A DNA stretch of 32,926 nucleotides from Equadaptatus sp045642025 (GCA_045642025.1 JAZUIB010000029.1:1-32926); one strand, 5' to 3'; counted from the stretch's first letter, positions 6,975 to 15,100 are shown. Made by a program: numbers and translations. The notes: generated by a model not told the origin, from the letters alone.

Positions 6975-8948
6975 ATGTATTACAACACTGTAAAATCCAG
7001 AATATTTGCCGTTCTTTTAATTACCGCTCTGTTTTCTGCGGTAATTTTATCGGGCGGCTGTGACGGAAGCTCGTCCGGTACAACTCAGGAAGTGTCAGAT
7101 GAACTGCTGGCGGAAGCGGGCTATTTCGGAAAATATCAGCCTGACAGCAATGAACTCTGTTTTAAGCTTGCCGAGGGCACTCAGCTTGACTGGAACGAGC
7201 ATAAAGAGCAGCTTGAGGAGCAGTTCGGAATGGAACTTTTGGAGGTCGCTCAGCTTGAAAAGCCTGAAGAACAGGATAGTGACGACGTTTCACAGCAGAA
7301 AACGCAAAGCGCTGAAAATTGTTTAGAAACAAATTTACAGTATAATGCTGCGCCTCTGCTGCTTGGACAGGAAAATGACGCCAATGACGCAGCCGAGCAG
7401 GAAATTCCGGCTGACAGCAGCAAACTCCAGGTGTTGAATTTCGGACGCGATGGCAGTCAAGATGTTTCGCTTCCGTTTATACCGGCGGATTTTATGAAAA
7501 ACAATCCGCAGCTTAAAGAGAGCGTTGAAAAACTGATTATTCCCGAGGACGTAAAAGAAATAGGGGCAAATGCTTTCGCTGATATGCCGAAGCTTAGCAG
7601 AGTAGTAATTTTCGGTACACCTAACATAGGTGCGAACGCATTTGGAAATTGTCCCAATCTTGAATTTGTCAGTATAGGCTGCGGCAACTATCTGGATATC
7701 TACCGCGAGATTAAAGACGAAACCGGAAAAGTACGTTCTTCAATGCACGGTTTTATGCGCAGCCACCAAACCTCAGTATATACAATGGGCGACAGAACTT
7801 TTGCAAACTGCCCGAAGCTGCAAATTGTGGACTTTGGTTTTGTCGCGCCGCCGAAATTCGGAAACGCGGTTTTTGAAAAGACGCCTTTGCGCTGTATATC
7901 CGTTCCTTACCCGTTGCGGTACAAAAATATGTTCAAAATTGCGCTGCCTGCGGCGTATTCAAAGTATGTCGCGTCAAAAACATGGATGGCTGACCTTCCC
8001 GACAATCAGCTGATTACCCAGCTCAGCATTCCTGGTACTCACGATTCCGCCACCTTCGGACTTACAAACATAATTGAAATGTACGGAAGAACACAGGGTT
8101 TGAACTTTGACGAACAATTTGATAAAGGAGTCCGCTGCTTTGATATGAGACTTGGCTACTGGGGACACTCTGAGCTTTACCTCGGTCATGCGTTCAGTGC
8201 AGGAATTGCGTTTTCAACAGCAGTAAATGCCATCAAAAACAAGCTGAAAAGCAATCCGAAGGAATTTGTCATTATAGAATTCGCGTGGGACGGTACGCCG
8301 AGCAAGTCAAAATATGAAGATATGCAGAACGCTGTCCTGAAATACAACAACGACAAAAACGCGGTACTTTTCAAACCTGATTTGAGACTCAAAGACGTTA
8401 GAGGCAAATTTTTGTTTATGAACTGTGACGTGAACGACACAAAAGACGTTACGTTGGATTCGTCGATATGCTGCCGCTGGGGTTCCGGTGTGTCAGGCAT
8501 GAAATATGACGGAAGTGTCGGACTGCCGCGAACGCCAAAAGCAGCTAAAAACGTTTCGTGGACGCAGAACAAATGGGAGATAAAAACTACAGGTGCAGAC
8601 ATTCAAGACAAGACGGACAAAATATTCAAAATGTTCGATGATTTTACCAAGCAGGTCAGGGAAAAACCTGAAGAAAGCGTATGGTGCTTTAACTACATTT
8701 CCGGATATCTCAGCGTCCCGCACGATTTTGTAACAAATTATCCGAAAAGCGCCCAATTTCAGAACATACGAGCCGCGAACTACATAACAACAAATCTTGA
8801 TGGTCCTGCGGGCATTGTTGTCATGGACTATGCAGGCATACCCAACGGCGACAAACGGACTAAAAGAGCGCCTGCCGGTCAAACATACAACGTTAATGGC
8901 GATTTGCTGCTGAATGCGGTAATTGACCATAATTTTATAAAGTTCTAG
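6975..8948 (+). CDS. Exported PI-PLC-type phosphodiesterase with BspA-like leucine-rich repeats
   Basis: A 657-aa exported protein. The N-terminus has a hydrophobic segment (about residues 9-27) ending in ILSGGC, an imperfect lipobox, so it may be a lipoprotein. Residues about 165-310 carry BspA-type LRR_5 repeats (IGANAFADMPKLSRVVI, IGANAFGNCPNLEFVSI, MGDRTFANCPKLQIVDF). The C-terminal half is a phosphatidylinositol-specific phospholipase C X domain. SIPGTHDSATFG contains the first catalytic His (H356) and YLGHAF the second (H405). Strands such as FVIIEFAW and GIVVMDYAG complete the barrel. Such enzymes cleave phosphatidylinositol or GPI-type lipids, and bacterial members often act on host membranes. 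ATG 6975 follows TGGAGGAG. A perfect terminator hairpin follows the gene. The family is secure; the substrate is not known. Confidence 0.85.
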   Translation: MYYNTVKSRIFAVLLITALFSAVILSGGCDGSSSGTTQEVSDELLAEAGYFGKYQPDSNELCFKLAEGTQLDWNEHKEQLEEQFGMELLEVAQLEKPEEQDSDDVSQQKTQSAENCLETNLQYNAAPLLLGQENDANDAAEQEIPADSSKLQVLNFGRDGSQDVSLPFIPADFMKNNPQLKESVEKLIIPEDVKEIGANAFADMPKLSRVVIFGTPNIGANAFGNCPNLEFVSIGCGNYLDIYREIKDETGKVRSSMHGFMRSHQTSVYTMGDRTFANCPKLQIVDFGFVAPPKFGNAVFEKTPLRCISVPYPLRYKNMFKIALPAAYSKYVASKTWMADLPDNQLITQLSIPGTHDSATFGLTNIIEMYGRTQGLNFDEQFDKGVRCFDMRLGYWGHSELYLGHAFSAGIAFSTAVNAIKNKLKSNPKEFVIIEFAWDGTPSKSKYEDMQNAVLKYNNDKNAVLFKPDLRLKDVRGKFLFMNCDVNDTKDVTLDSSICCRWGSGVSGMKYDGSVGLPRTPKAAKNVSWTQNKWEIKTTGADIQDKTDKIFKMFDDFTKQVREKPEESVWCFNYISGYLSVPHDFVTNYPKSAQFQNIRAANYITTNLDGPAGIVVMDYAGIPNGDKRTKRAPAGQTYNVNGDLLLNAVIDHNFIKF

Positions 8949-8972
8949 TTTTTGTATTAATCTGTGCTGAAG

Positions 8973-9008
8973 AAAAAGGCTCTTCACGATTTCGTGAAGA
9001 GCCTTTTT
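8973..9008. terminator. Bidirectional rho-independent terminator (PI-PLC / metA)
   Basis: A perfect 17-bp inverted repeat (8973-8989 with 8992-9008) has a GGCTCTTCACGA core, a tiny TT loop and A- and T-runs on either side. It can end both the + strand PI-PLC transcript and the convergent - strand metY-metA transcript. Confidence 0.95.
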
Positions 9009-9028
9009 ATATAATGCATGGATATCTT

Positions 9029-9976
9029 TTATTCGTCTTCCTCTGTTCCGCATTCTGCGCTGCCGATGTCGGCAAGTTCAAACGGAGTGCCCTGATACAC
9101 TATGTAGTTCACCCAATTCGCATAGAGCAGATGTGCAGCGCTGCGCCACGTTACAAGCGGTTCCTGTGTGTCGTCATCGTTTGGATAATAGTTTTCAGGG
9201 ACGTGAATAGGCAGCCCTGCCTTTTTATCGCGGATATATTCCGCTTCAAGAGTGCGCGGGTCATATTCGGAGTGTCCCATAATGAAAATCTGCCGTCCGT
9301 TTTTTGTCATACAGGCGTAAAGTCCCGCTTTTTCAGATGAACAGAGTATGCGAAGCTCCGGCACTTTTTCGATGTCCTCTCTTGCCACGGTCGTGTGTCT
9401 TGAGTGTGGTACCATAAAGGTGTCATCGAAACCGCGGAAAAGTATTGAGCGTTTATATTCTACGTGGTGTGGGAAAACACCGAACATTTTTTCAGCCAGC
9501 GTTTTTTTCTGTATTCCGAAGTGATAATAAAGTCCGGCCTGCGCGCCCCAGCAGATATGAAAGGTGCTGTGAACGTGAGTTTTGCTCCATTCCATAATCT
9601 CGGCAAGTTCCTGCCAGTAATCGACTTCTTCAAATGCCATCTGTTCAACCGGTGCTCCGGTAATGATCAGCCCGTCGTAGCGGTTGTCTTTTACGTCGGC
9701 AAATTCTTTGTAAAACGCGAGCATGTGTTCTTCAGAAGTGTTTGCCGCATGGTGCGTTGCGGTGCGTATCAGTTCAAGCTCTATCTGCAGAGGTGTGTTG
9801 CTCAACAGACGAGAGAGCTGAGTTTCTGTTTCTATTTTTTTCGGCATGAGGTTGAGTAGCAGAATTTTCAACGGACGAATGTCCTGAGAAACCGCGCGTG
9901 TCTCCTGCATGACAAAAATATTTTCATCTCTCAGCGTTTTCGCCGCAGGCAGGAGATTGGGAATCTTAATTGGCAA
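9029..9976 (-). CDS. metA: Homoserine O-acetyltransferase (MetA/HTS family)
   Basis: Acylates the hydroxyl of homoserine in methionine synthesis (cytoplasmic). At 315 aa it has the family's normal length. Key residues fall at the family numbering: K47, catalytic Cys142 in HICWGAQAG, His235 and Glu237 in GHSEYD. The acyl-donor selectivity position 111 is Glu (TGAPVEQM), the residue known from Bacillus cereus MetA to favour acetyl-CoA; succinyl-CoA enzymes such as E. coli carry Gly. That fits with metY just upstream, whose product uses O-acetylhomoserine. The start is TTG (9974-9976) with GGGAGG eight bases before it; no ATG fits. The gap to metY is 37 nt, and the operon is led by a T-box. Also annotated as metAA. 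Confidence 0.93.
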   Translation of the reverse strand: MPIKIPNLLPAAKTLRDENIFVMQETRAVSQDIRPLKILLLNLMPKKIETETQLSRLLSNTPLQIELELIRTATHHAANTSEEHMLAFYKEFADVKDNRYDGLIITGAPVEQMAFEEVDYWQELAEIMEWSKTHVHSTFHICWGAQAGLYYHFGIQKKTLAEKMFGVFPHHVEYKRSILFRGFDDTFMVPHSRHTTVAREDIEKVPELRILCSSEKAGLYACMTKNGRQIFIMGHSEYDPRTLEAEYIRDKKAGLPIHVPENYYPNDDDTQEPLVTWRSAAHLLYANWVNYIVYQGTPFELADIGSAECGTEEDE

Positions 9977-10013
9977 GGAATATTCCTCCCTTACTAGTTA
10001 ATTTTGCTTTGGA

Positions 10014-11288
10014 CTAACAGTTTTCTAGAGCTTGTTTTATATCGGCAATCAGGTCTTCTTTAGCTTCAAGTCCGCACGACATACGGACAAGACCTGCTGG
10101 AATACCCGCGGCTTCAAGCTGTTCGTCTGACATCTGTCTGTGAGTGCTTGTCGCCGGATTAAGGCAGCAGGTGCGCGCGTCTGCAACGTGTGTTTCTATT
10201 GCCGCAAGTTTCAGTGCCGCCATAAATTTTTCGGCAGCCGCGCGGCCTTCGAGTTCAAACGAAACTACACCGCAGGAGCCTTTCGGAAGATATTTCTGTG
10301 CCGTTTTGTAATATTTGTCGCCGGGCAGTCCGCAGTAGCTGACTTTTTTAACCTTCGGGCTTGAAGCAAGAAATTCCGCGACAGCCTGACCGTTTTCGCA
10401 GTGCTTTGCCATGCGGACGTGAAGACTTTCAAGTCCGAGATTAAGAATAAATGCCTGCTGAGGCGCCTGCTGCGCGCCGAAGTCGCGCATAAGCTGAGCT
10501 ACGCATTTTGTGATAAAAGCACCGCCGAGTCCGAATTTCTCGGCATAGGTGATGCCGTGGTAGCTTTCGTCAGGTGTTGTCAGCCCGGGAAATTTGTCTG
10601 CATAAGCAAACCAGTCGAATTTTCCTGCATCAACAATGGCACCACCCACTGCAGAACCGTGTCCGTCCATGTATTTTGTCGTTGAATGTGTAACAATATC
10701 TGCGCCCCATTCGATAGGTCTGCAGTTTACCGGTGTTGGGAAGGTGTTGTCAATAATAAGCGGAACTCCGTGATCGTGAGCTGCCTTTGCAAAAAGTTCG
10801 ATGTCAAGTACAGTAAGTGCCGGATTTGCGATAGTTTCGCCGAAAACACATTTTGTGTTTGGTCTGAATGCTGCGTCAAGCTCTTCGCGCGTGCAGTCTG
10901 GACTGACGAATGTTACCTCTATTCCCATTTTAGCCATTGTAACTGCAATCAGATTAAATGTGCCGCCATAGATTGAAGAAGAGGCAACGAGGTGGTCTCC
11001 GCAGCCGCATATATTGAAAATCGCGAAGAAATTTGCCGCCTGACCTGATGAGGTGAGCATGGCAGCGCTGCCGCCTTCAAGTTCGCAGATTTTTGCAGCG
11101 ACACAGTCATTGGTGGGATTCTGAAGCCTTGTGTAGAAATAACCGCTTGCTTCTAGGTCAAACAGCTTGCCCATTGCTTCGCTTGTGGCATATTTAAAGG
11201 TGGTGCTCTGTACTATAGGAATTTGTCTCGGTTCTCCGTTTCCCGGAGTATAACCGCCCTGAACACAGATGGTATCAAGTTTGCTCAT
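10014..11288 (-). CDS. metY: O-acetylhomoserine sulfhydrylase (PLP-dependent Cys/Met metabolism family)
   Basis: Converts O-acetylhomoserine and sulfide (or methanethiol) to homocysteine (or methionine) with pyridoxal phosphate. At 424 aa it is typical for MetY. PLP-family motifs include YTRLQNPT near residue 52, SSGQAANFFAIFNI, DNTFPTP and the Schiff-base lysine in THSTTKYMDGHG. The C-terminal substrate region reads RMSCGLEAKEDLIADI. ATG 11288 follows AAGGGGG. It is the first gene of the metY-metA operon and sits directly behind a T-box leader. Cystathionine gamma-synthase or methionine gamma-lyase are related alternatives, but the length and the acetyl-type MetA partner favour MetY. Confidence 0.93.
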   Translation of the reverse strand: MSKLDTICVQGGYTPGNGEPRQIPIVQSTTFKYATSEAMGKLFDLEASGYFYTRLQNPTNDCVAAKICELEGGSAAMLTSSGQAANFFAIFNICGCGDHLVASSSIYGGTFNLIAVTMAKMGIEVTFVSPDCTREELDAAFRPNTKCVFGETIANPALTVLDIELFAKAAHDHGVPLIIDNTFPTPVNCRPIEWGADIVTHSTTKYMDGHGSAVGGAIVDAGKFDWFAYADKFPGLTTPDESYHGITYAEKFGLGGAFITKCVAQLMRDFGAQQAPQQAFILNLGLESLHVRMAKHCENGQAVAEFLASSPKVKKVSYCGLPGDKYYKTAQKYLPKGSCGVVSFELEGRAAAEKFMAALKLAAIETHVADARTCCLNPATSTHRQMSDEQLEAAGIPAGLVRMSCGLEAKEDLIADIKQALENC

Positions 11289-11302
11289 AAAAAATCCCCC
11301 TT

Positions 11303-11338
11303 AGAAAAAATAAACCCGCCTCAATCTTTGAGACGAGC
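11303..11338 (-). terminator. T-box regulatory terminator
   Basis: On the - strand GCTCGTCTCA (11338-11329) pairs with TGAGGCGGGT (11323-11314) with some G-U pairs and an AAGAT loop, then TTTATTTTTT. It lies between the T-box motif and the metY ribosome-binding site, the usual place for the attenuator. Confidence 0.85.
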
Positions 11339-11580
11339 ATCATTACCCGCGGTACCACTCAAATTGCGCAAACGCGCCTCTTACGGGGCAAATATCCCCT
11401 TTGCACTGACGCAGCATACTCGGGAAACCCCTACCGCCTTTTTTTTAAGGTTTCGAAGCTCCGGCTCGGAAGCCATAGAGCACTGGCTTTGTCCGCCTCC
11501 GGCTTGCACCGTCCGCCGGTTCTCTGCAGGTTTTCAAAACCGCCCTTCTTCGTCACAGCCGTTATTGCAATATTTAAATG
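11303..11580 (-). promoter_or_regulatory. T-box leader, probably tRNA-Met responsive
   Basis: On the - strand the T-box motif GAGTGGTACCGCGGG lies at 11360-11346 and is followed by an intrinsic terminator. Further upstream Stem I is recognisable: a GA-rich 5' strand (GTGACGAAGAAGG), the CAGAGAACCGG bulge region, a GGTGCAAGCCGG distal part and a returning CCGAGCC strand. The likely specifier triplet is ATG (complement of 11474-11476, in CTCTATGGCTTCC), which fits uncharged tRNA-Met sensing upstream of metY-metA. The T-box motif is certain; the specifier assignment is by eye. Confidence 0.9.
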
Positions 11581-11587
11581 TGAGAAT

Positions 11588-11615
11588 ATTATATACGAAC
11601 ATATAAAAAGCGCAA
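11588..11615 (-). promoter_or_regulatory. Promoter of the metY-metA T-box transcript
   Basis: On the - strand TTGCGC (11615-11610), a 16-bp spacer and a perfect TATAAT (11593-11588). Transcription would begin near 11580, just before Stem I of the T-box. An AT-rich 10-bp hairpin (11628-11650) lies upstream, between this promoter and the cstA terminator. Confidence 0.7.
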
Positions 11616-11673
11616 GCAAAAAAATAAGCTGTAAAAATTATTTTTGCAGCATGTTTTTCAAAGACAATAAAAA

Positions 11674-11698
11674 GGCGGCAGGGATATTCCCTGCCGCC
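11674..11698 (-). terminator. Rho-independent terminator of cstA
   Basis: GGCGGCAGGGA and TCCCTGCCGCC form a perfect 11-bp stem with a 3-nt loop. On the - strand it is followed by TTTTTATTG. It sits 14 nt past the cstA stop. Confidence 0.95.
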
Positions 11699-11712
11699 GG
11701 AGAATTGCTGTG

Positions 11713-13137
11713 TTATGCTTTTTTGCCGTTGAGTTCTTTAATTACGAAAATACAGAGGAAAAGTGCCGCGATGACAAGACCTGCCGGATAAGCGACGGAT
11801 GTTGACATGTGGAGGCATTCAGGAGCCTGGAAGAAATAGGTTGCTGAAACAGCGCTCATGAAGGTTGCCGGAATTGCTGCCATGAAGCAGGCTGTCGGCG
11901 GGAAGCCTTCGCGATGGAGATACACTGCGCCTGCCCAGAGAACCATCATAGCGAGGGTCTGGTTTGACCATGAGAAGTATCTCCAGAGCATATTGAAGTC
12001 GCCCCAGTGGCAGAGAGCCGCTCCGATTGCAAGAAGAGGTACCGAGAGGTAAAGTCTCTTCATAAGGTCAGCCTGGTTAATTTTGAACCAGTCGGCAATC
12101 GTCAGTCTTGCTGAACGGAATGCTGTGTCGCCTGAGGTAATTGGGCATGCGATAACGCCGAGCATGGCGAGAACGCCGCCGAATGAACCCATCATTTTGC
12201 TGCAGATTTCGTATACGACACCGCCCGGGCCGCCTGCTTTAAGAGCACCGGCGAGAATAGGAAGTTCTTTGTAGAAGCTGGCGCCTGCCGCTGCCCAGAT
12301 AAGTGCGATGATACCTTCGGCAACCATTGCGCCGTAGAATATTGTTCTGCCCTGTTTTTCGTTGGAAATGCAGCGGGCAATAATCGGTGACTGCGTGGCG
12401 TGGAAGCCTGAAATTGCGCCGCAGGCAACTGAAACGAACATCATAGACCACATTGGCAGTCCGCCCGGATGCTGATAGCAGCCCCAAAGTTCAGGCATTG
12501 CTGCTCTGTAATCGCCGTTTGTGAACATGACTATCATAAGACCTGCAGCCATTATGATGAGGCATGCGCCGAAAAGCGGGTAAAGTTTTCCGATGATTTT
12601 GTCAACCGGAAGGAAGGTTGCGATGAAGTAGTAAGCAATGATTACCGCAAGCCAGAAGCCGGGACCGAACGCGTCAGGCGTAATTTTTGCAAGAAGTCCC
12701 GCAGGAGCTTTTGCAAAGTTGACACCGACAAGAACGAGAAGCACGACAGAGAACACGCGCATAACCTGAAGCATTCCGGTGCCGAGATATCTGCCGACAA
12801 CTTCTGAAATTGAAGCGCCATCGTTTCTTGACGAGAGCATTCCTGAAAGGTAGTCATGGACTGCGCCGGCAAAAATTGTGCCGAGGACTATCCAGAGATA
12901 AACCTTAGGACCCCAGCAGACACCTGCGAGAGCGCCGAAAATAGGTCCAAGACCTGCAATGTTGAGGAGCTGTACGAGGAAAAGTCTCCACGCTGGCATC
13001 TCAACAAAGTCAACTCCGTCCGGATGGAGAACAGCCGGTGTTTTGCGGTCGTCTGCACCGAACACCTTTTCAATTATTCTGCTGTAGAAGAAGAAGCCAC
13101 CAAGCAGAACAACCAATGAAACGAGAAAACTGACCAT
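11713..13137 (-). CDS. cstA: CstA-family carbon starvation / peptide (pyruvate) transporter
   Basis: A polytopic inner-membrane protein of 474 aa with about a dozen hydrophobic segments from the first residues (VSFLVSLVVLLGGFFFYS) to the last (GLVIAALFLCIFVI). CstA signatures include the LLNIAGLGPIFGALAGVCWGP block, GTIFAGAVHDYLSGMLSSRN, SGFHATQSPIIARC and the ITSGDTAFRSARLTIAD block. It is shorter than E. coli CstA (about 700 aa) but matches the short CstA proteins common in anaerobes. Family members import peptides or pyruvate under carbon limitation; the substrate here is not determined. ATG 13137 follows GGGAGGC. It has its own promoter and terminator, so it is monocistronic. Confidence 0.92.
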   Translation of the reverse strand: MVSFLVSLVVLLGGFFFYSRIIEKVFGADDRKTPAVLHPDGVDFVEMPAWRLFLVQLLNIAGLGPIFGALAGVCWGPKVYLWIVLGTIFAGAVHDYLSGMLSSRNDGASISEVVGRYLGTGMLQVMRVFSVVLLVLVGVNFAKAPAGLLAKITPDAFGPGFWLAVIIAYYFIATFLPVDKIIGKLYPLFGACLIIMAAGLMIVMFTNGDYRAAMPELWGCYQHPGGLPMWSMMFVSVACGAISGFHATQSPIIARCISNEKQGRTIFYGAMVAEGIIALIWAAAGASFYKELPILAGALKAGGPGGVVYEICSKMMGSFGGVLAMLGVIACPITSGDTAFRSARLTIADWFKINQADLMKRLYLSVPLLAIGAALCHWGDFNMLWRYFSWSNQTLAMMVLWAGAVYLHREGFPPTACFMAAIPATFMSAVSATYFFQAPECLHMSTSVAYPAGLVIAALFLCIFVIKELNGKKA

Positions 13138-13182
13138 AATATTGCCTCCCTTGAAAATTAGTGGGTCAATTACACTACCGCT

Positions 13183-13210
13183 ATTATAACTCTAATATTT
13201 AAAACGGCAA
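13183..13210 (-). promoter_or_regulatory. cstA promoter
   Basis: On the - strand TTGCCG (13210-13205), 16-bp spacer, TATAAT (13188-13183). The leader to the cstA ATG is about 40 nt and contains the GGGAGG ribosome-binding site. Confidence 0.65.
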
Positions 13211-13668
13211 GAGAGTTTTTGCAAAAGATTAGAAGAATTAGAAGAAATTGAAGAAAAGAAATTTTGTACACTAAAACAACTGATAAGGGATACCTCTTGG
13301 TATCTTGGGATTTTTTAGGTGTCAAATTTTTGTCGTTTACAGAAATTCTCAAATAGATTTTATTGCTTCGTTTATATAAACTCAACTGAATATGTCTGCA
13401 CAATGTACTGGATTAAAGTATGACTTTGCGCTATACTGCCATTTTGTGTTTGAGTTGGTATGATAGTTATGATAGTTATGATAGTAATGTAGCAGAAAAA
13501 CGCAAGTGAAGTTTTTCGTTGTAATACTGCTGTTTGCTGGATTCTAAAGACAAATAAGAAGACCAGTTTTCGAGAAACTGAATAACTTTACTTATTGCTT
13601 TGTCGGAAAAAAGAGCAAAAGATATAAAAAATTAGACAAAGAGTACGGTAATATGTCTTAAAATGTTA
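13211..13668. other. AT-rich intergenic stretch without a recognisable gene
   Basis: No open frame with a plausible start and ribosome-binding site was found. Visible items are a 6-bp hairpin GATACC-TCTT-GGTATC near 13291 followed by a T-run, a 9-bp direct repeat in three copies (13459-13485), a short AAAAAC/GTTTTT pairing near 13500, and a CAGTTT/AAACTG hairpin (13564-13580). A short frame rich in Glu and Leu near 13230 ends at a stop and has an upstream stop close by. The stretch could hold a small RNA or gene relics. Confidence 0.4.
13459..13485. repeat. Three exact tandem copies of a 9-bp unit
   Basis: TATGATAGT occurs three times in a row without mismatch in the non-coding DNA upstream of the hypothetical gene at 13725. 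Unit length and copy number are exact from the sequence. No function is assigned. Confidence 0.9.
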
Positions 13669-13685
13669 TATACTTATGTACATAA
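13669..13685 (+). promoter_or_regulatory. Possible promoter and operator for the 13725 gene
   Basis: A -10-like TATACT (13669-13674) overlaps by one base a perfect 12-bp palindrome TTATGTACATAA (13674-13685). No good -35 is visible at normal spacing. A palindrome immediately after a -10 would suit a repressor site; this is inference. Confidence 0.35.
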
Positions 13686-13724
13686 AATGTATTAGCATTG
13701 ACGATTAGAGGAGGAAGAATAATC

Positions 13725-14603
13725 ATGGCAAAGCATAGTGTAACGAAGAGTGTATTGTTTGGAATAGCAGTAATGGCAGTTGTAGCTGTTTCGATAGTAT
13801 TTGTGTTTGCTACAAAGAGAGAGTTTACGTTAAGGGAAAATCAGAAGATAGGTTCAACAAAAGATTTTCCTGTCTTTTACGCTGCTGACACTGATGGAAC
13901 AACTACAAGGATTAAAAAAAGTGTCGCGCCTGAGAGGTATTTTGCAATTGTAGGTGTTAACGGCAAAACTATTGAAGAAGCTTTTAATGATATACTTAGC
14001 CAAAAAGTTGAAGATGAACTTGTTAAGATCAAAGGTACTGATACTAATTATAATAAAAAACATAGGATTACCGATATAGAACTTAGAGAAAGAATAGAAA
14101 AAAGAATAGATAAAGAAGAAATACTTGCAAGGGATGTATTTAAATTTGAAAATATCATAGATTTGTCTAAGGACTATAATAGCAGGTTCGTGCGTGAAAC
14201 GACAGATGCTGTTTTTAACTGCAATATCAACAAGGTGTTGCATGACGAAAACGTTGCGTTGAACCGTACCGATATCTCTTTCTATGATTTTCTGAAAACA
14301 ATTTGCAAAAATAAAGACGGCTATGATTTTGTTGTTAATTACGAAGCTAAATTGTTTGAATTCGGAAGAGATAGTATGGTTTTCGAAAGCAAAATATTTG
14401 AAGGGTACTGCTACTTCAAAAATGATGGAGATATCAAGTCACACAAAATAGAAATTATACTCAATTATGGTGTTGAATACAATATTGAAAACGGTAGTCA
14501 TAACAATGCCGAATACATGCTTAATGTTATCTGCGATGGTGTAAAAGTAGATTTTGAAACATTAAAAGACTTGTACTTTCATAAAACAGGAAAAATCCTC
14601 TAA
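13725..14603 (+). CDS. Membrane-anchored hypothetical protein
   Basis: A 292-aa protein I do not recognise. It has a short basic N-terminus and one hydrophobic segment at about residues 10-29 (VLFGIAVMAVVAVSIVFVFA), so the rest is probably periplasmic or outside. The remainder is hydrophilic, rich in Lys, Asp, Glu and Asn, with no motif known to me; the region 95-150 looks helical and charged. ATG 13725 is chosen because GAGGAGG lies 10 nt upstream; an in-frame ATG at 13698 has no such site. Codon use is visibly AT-richer (about 37% GC in a sample) than in flanking metabolic genes, which suggests foreign or lineage-specific origin. A second exported hypothetical follows after 31 nt. Confidence 0.75.
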   Translation: MAKHSVTKSVLFGIAVMAVVAVSIVFVFATKREFTLRENQKIGSTKDFPVFYAADTDGTTTRIKKSVAPERYFAIVGVNGKTIEEAFNDILSQKVEDELVKIKGTDTNYNKKHRITDIELRERIEKRIDKEEILARDVFKFENIIDLSKDYNSRFVRETTDAVFNCNINKVLHDENVALNRTDISFYDFLKTICKNKDGYDFVVNYEAKLFEFGRDSMVFESKIFEGYCYFKNDGDIKSHKIEIILNYGVEYNIENGSHNNAEYMLNVICDGVKVDFETLKDLYFHKTGKIL

Positions 14604-14634
14604 AATTTAAATCTAATAATAAGGAACATTTGTA

Positions 14635-15075
14635 ATGGGAAAAAGAATTTGCTTGTTAGTGTTTGTGATAATAGCAGGTATATGTACTACAGGCGCTTTT
14701 GCATCCAACTGGCAACTTGTTGGTAAGATGGTTGACGGCAGCAATTGCTACTTGGATTATGACAGTGTTTGTTTGGTACAGTATGAGATTAACTATAATT
14801 ACCATATTAATGCTACGATTAAAATTATGCCAACTACAGATGTCGTTTTCAAACAATATGGTAAATCTGTTGCCAGTATTATAGAGCAGTGGAAACTGCA
14901 TGGACGAGAAGGTTTTTACGAAGTCGTTTCGCGTAAAATTTATGGAACAGATGGAAAAATGATACGCAAATATAATGCAAAGCAGTGTGAGCAAGACGGT
15001 GGTGATATGCTAGATGGTACTATATCAGAAACAATCTTCCAAAAATGTTGGCATATATTAGGACAGGGCCGGTGA
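14635..15075 (+). CDS. Small secreted hypothetical protein
   Basis: A 146-aa protein with a clear signal peptide: KR, then a hydrophobic core LLVFVIIAGICTTG and a likely cleavage at AFA-SNW (after residue 23). The mature part starts WQLVGKMVDGSNCYLDYDSV and has a basic C-terminus with three cysteines (QCEQDGG, QKCWHIL). The opening W-x-x-V...YLDYDS pattern loosely recalls small surface-adhesin E-like exported domains, but this is a weak resemblance. AAGGAAC lies upstream of ATG 14635. It is probably co-transcribed with the membrane-anchored protein before it, shares that gene's AT-rich codon use and ends at a shared terminator. Confidence 0.7.
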   Translation: MGKRICLLVFVIIAGICTTGAFASNWQLVGKMVDGSNCYLDYDSVCLVQYEINYNYHINATIKIMPTTDVVFKQYGKSVASIIEQWKLHGREGFYEVVSRKIYGTDGKMIRKYNAKQCEQDGGDMLDGTISETIFQKCWHILGQGR

Positions 15076-15100
15076 GTTGGACTGTGATGATATAAATATA

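Noticed and set aside
8493..9053. - strand frame (186 aa) across the PI-PLC end and terminator
   Set aside because: It runs through the perfect bidirectional terminator and opposite conserved PI-PLC sequence.
13170..13403. - strand 77-aa frame in the cstA-13725 gap
   Set aside because: It overlaps the cstA promoter, has no ribosome-binding site and low-complexity AT-driven composition.
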